A stretch of 6,247 nt of DNA from Peptococcaceae bacterium (lineage in GTDB: Bacteria > Bacillota > Peptococcia > Peptococcales > Peptococcaceae): the NCBI GenBank assembly GCA_017622155.1, contig JAGARS010000096.1:1-6247 (forward strand). The letters are read 5' to 3'. Of this stretch, positions 6,066 to 6,247 are shown one piece after another (the stretch's first letter is position 1; every line of letters starts with the position of its first letter). The notes under the pieces were generated by a model. It worked only from the letters and a program-made list of their open reading frames with translations, was not told the DNA's origin and searched no databases. Position numbers and translations under genes: made by a program.

Positions 6066-6094
6066 TGTCTTTTTTATTTCAATCATGCTATAAT
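6066..6094 (+). promoter_or_regulatory. Extended -10 promoter for the lipoprotein gene
   Basis: A perfect TATAAT (6089-6094) is preceded by TGC (6086-6088), a full extended -10 element. At 17-base spacing the -35 position reads TGTCTT (6066-6071), a poor match, which is tolerated with an extended -10. The transcript would begin near 6101, about 35 bases before the start codon. Confidence 0.7.
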
Positions 6095-6119
6095 GAACAA
6101 ATGAGGAAGAATGTACACG

Positions 6120-6128
6120 AGGGGGGGG
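6120..6128 (+). promoter_or_regulatory. Poly-G Shine-Dalgarno site (eight G in a row)
   Basis: AGGGGGGGG ends 7 bases before the ATG at 6136. It contains the AGGGGG-type pairing needed for 16S rRNA, but as an unbroken G8 tract, unlike the mixed GAGG sites of the other genes here. Such a run can change length by strand slippage or be miscounted in sequencing. Confidence 0.7.
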
Positions 6129-6135
6129 ACATAAT

Positions 6136-6247
6136 ATGAAAAGAAAAATGATTATCATTTTGGCGATGCTTGTTTTATTATTGACGGGCTGTACACAGCA
6201 GCAGATGGATGTAGAGGAACTAACCTTGCAGGATGGCCGATATATAG
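6136..6247 (+). CDS. Lipoprotein, N-terminal fragment (3' truncated by window)
   Basis: The 37 visible codons start MKRKM and continue with a hydrophobic helix (about 5-16) into the lipobox LLTGC with Cys19, the pattern of a type II signal peptide. After cleavage, Cys19 would be lipid-modified and the mature protein anchored on the outer face of the cytoplasmic membrane (or sorted further if the cell has an outer membrane). The mature part begins TQQQMDVEELTLQDGRYI and is cut by the window end. Too little is visible to name the protein; the spacing from the strong extended -10 promoter and Shine-Dalgarno site supports a real, separately transcribed gene. It follows the hydrolase on the same strand but is separated from it by a terminator, so a functional link is not shown. 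Confidence 0.82.
   Translation, partial: MKRKMIIILAMLVLLLTGCTQQQMDVEELTLQDGRYI

Noticed and set aside
1..6247. Mobile element, CRISPR array, phage or defence system
   Set aside because: No transposase, integrase, terminal repeats, spaced repeat arrays or defence domains are seen; the genes are chromosomal housekeeping types in conserved order.

Overview
This window looks like a chromosomal housekeeping region of a low-to-mid GC Firmicute (Bacillota). The evidence is the Firmicute-style order DNA translocase, RodZ/YmfM-like HTH membrane protein, RimO, PgsA, together with strong GGAGG-type ribosome binding sites, a TTG start, and short intrinsic terminators. A PgpA directly behind PgsA and the codon/GC character (roughly mid-40s to 50% GC by eye) would fit a member of the Negativicutes or a related anaerobe. 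That narrower placement is a guess from gene order, not something the sequence proves.

Layout, all genes on the + strand. (1) 3-1013: C-terminal two-thirds or less of an FtsK/SpoIIIE DNA translocase, cut by the window start exactly at its Walker A loop. (2) 1014-1158: AT-rich gap with a candidate extended -10 promoter overlapped by a perfect 8-3-8 palindrome. (3) 1159-2001: RodZ/YmfM-like HTH plus transmembrane plus DUF4115 protein, most likely starting at TTG. (4) 2048-2099: a bipartite intrinsic terminator. (5) 2180-4521: a tight three-gene operon rimO, pgsA, pgpA (17-nt overlap, then 13-nt gap), closed by a strong terminator at 4544-4587. (6) 4603-4645: a well-formed promoter whose -35 box lies inside a TGTAAAG-N6-CTTTACA inverted repeat. 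It drives a single gene at 4680-5972 for an alkylsulfatase-type metallo-beta-lactamase-fold hydrolase, which ends in its own terminator (5982-6024). (7) 6029-6247: an AT-rich inverted repeat, an extended -10 promoter, an eight-G Shine-Dalgarno tract and the first 37 codons of a lipoprotein.

Functionally, the first part concerns chromosome segregation and cell shape (FtsK, RodZ-like). The operon combines ribosomal protein S12 modification with two consecutive steps of phosphatidylglycerol synthesis (PgsA makes phosphatidylglycerol phosphate, PgpA dephosphorylates it). The hydrolase is a self-contained, separately controlled unit whose substrate cannot be read from the sequence.

I found no CRISPR array, tRNA, rRNA, insertion sequence or phage element, and no convincing new multi-gene system. 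The points most worth a second look are regulatory (the two palindromes on promoters and the G8 ribosome binding site) and the compact cytoplasmic sulfatase-like enzyme with an apparent Glu-to-Asp change at a presumed metal-ligand position.
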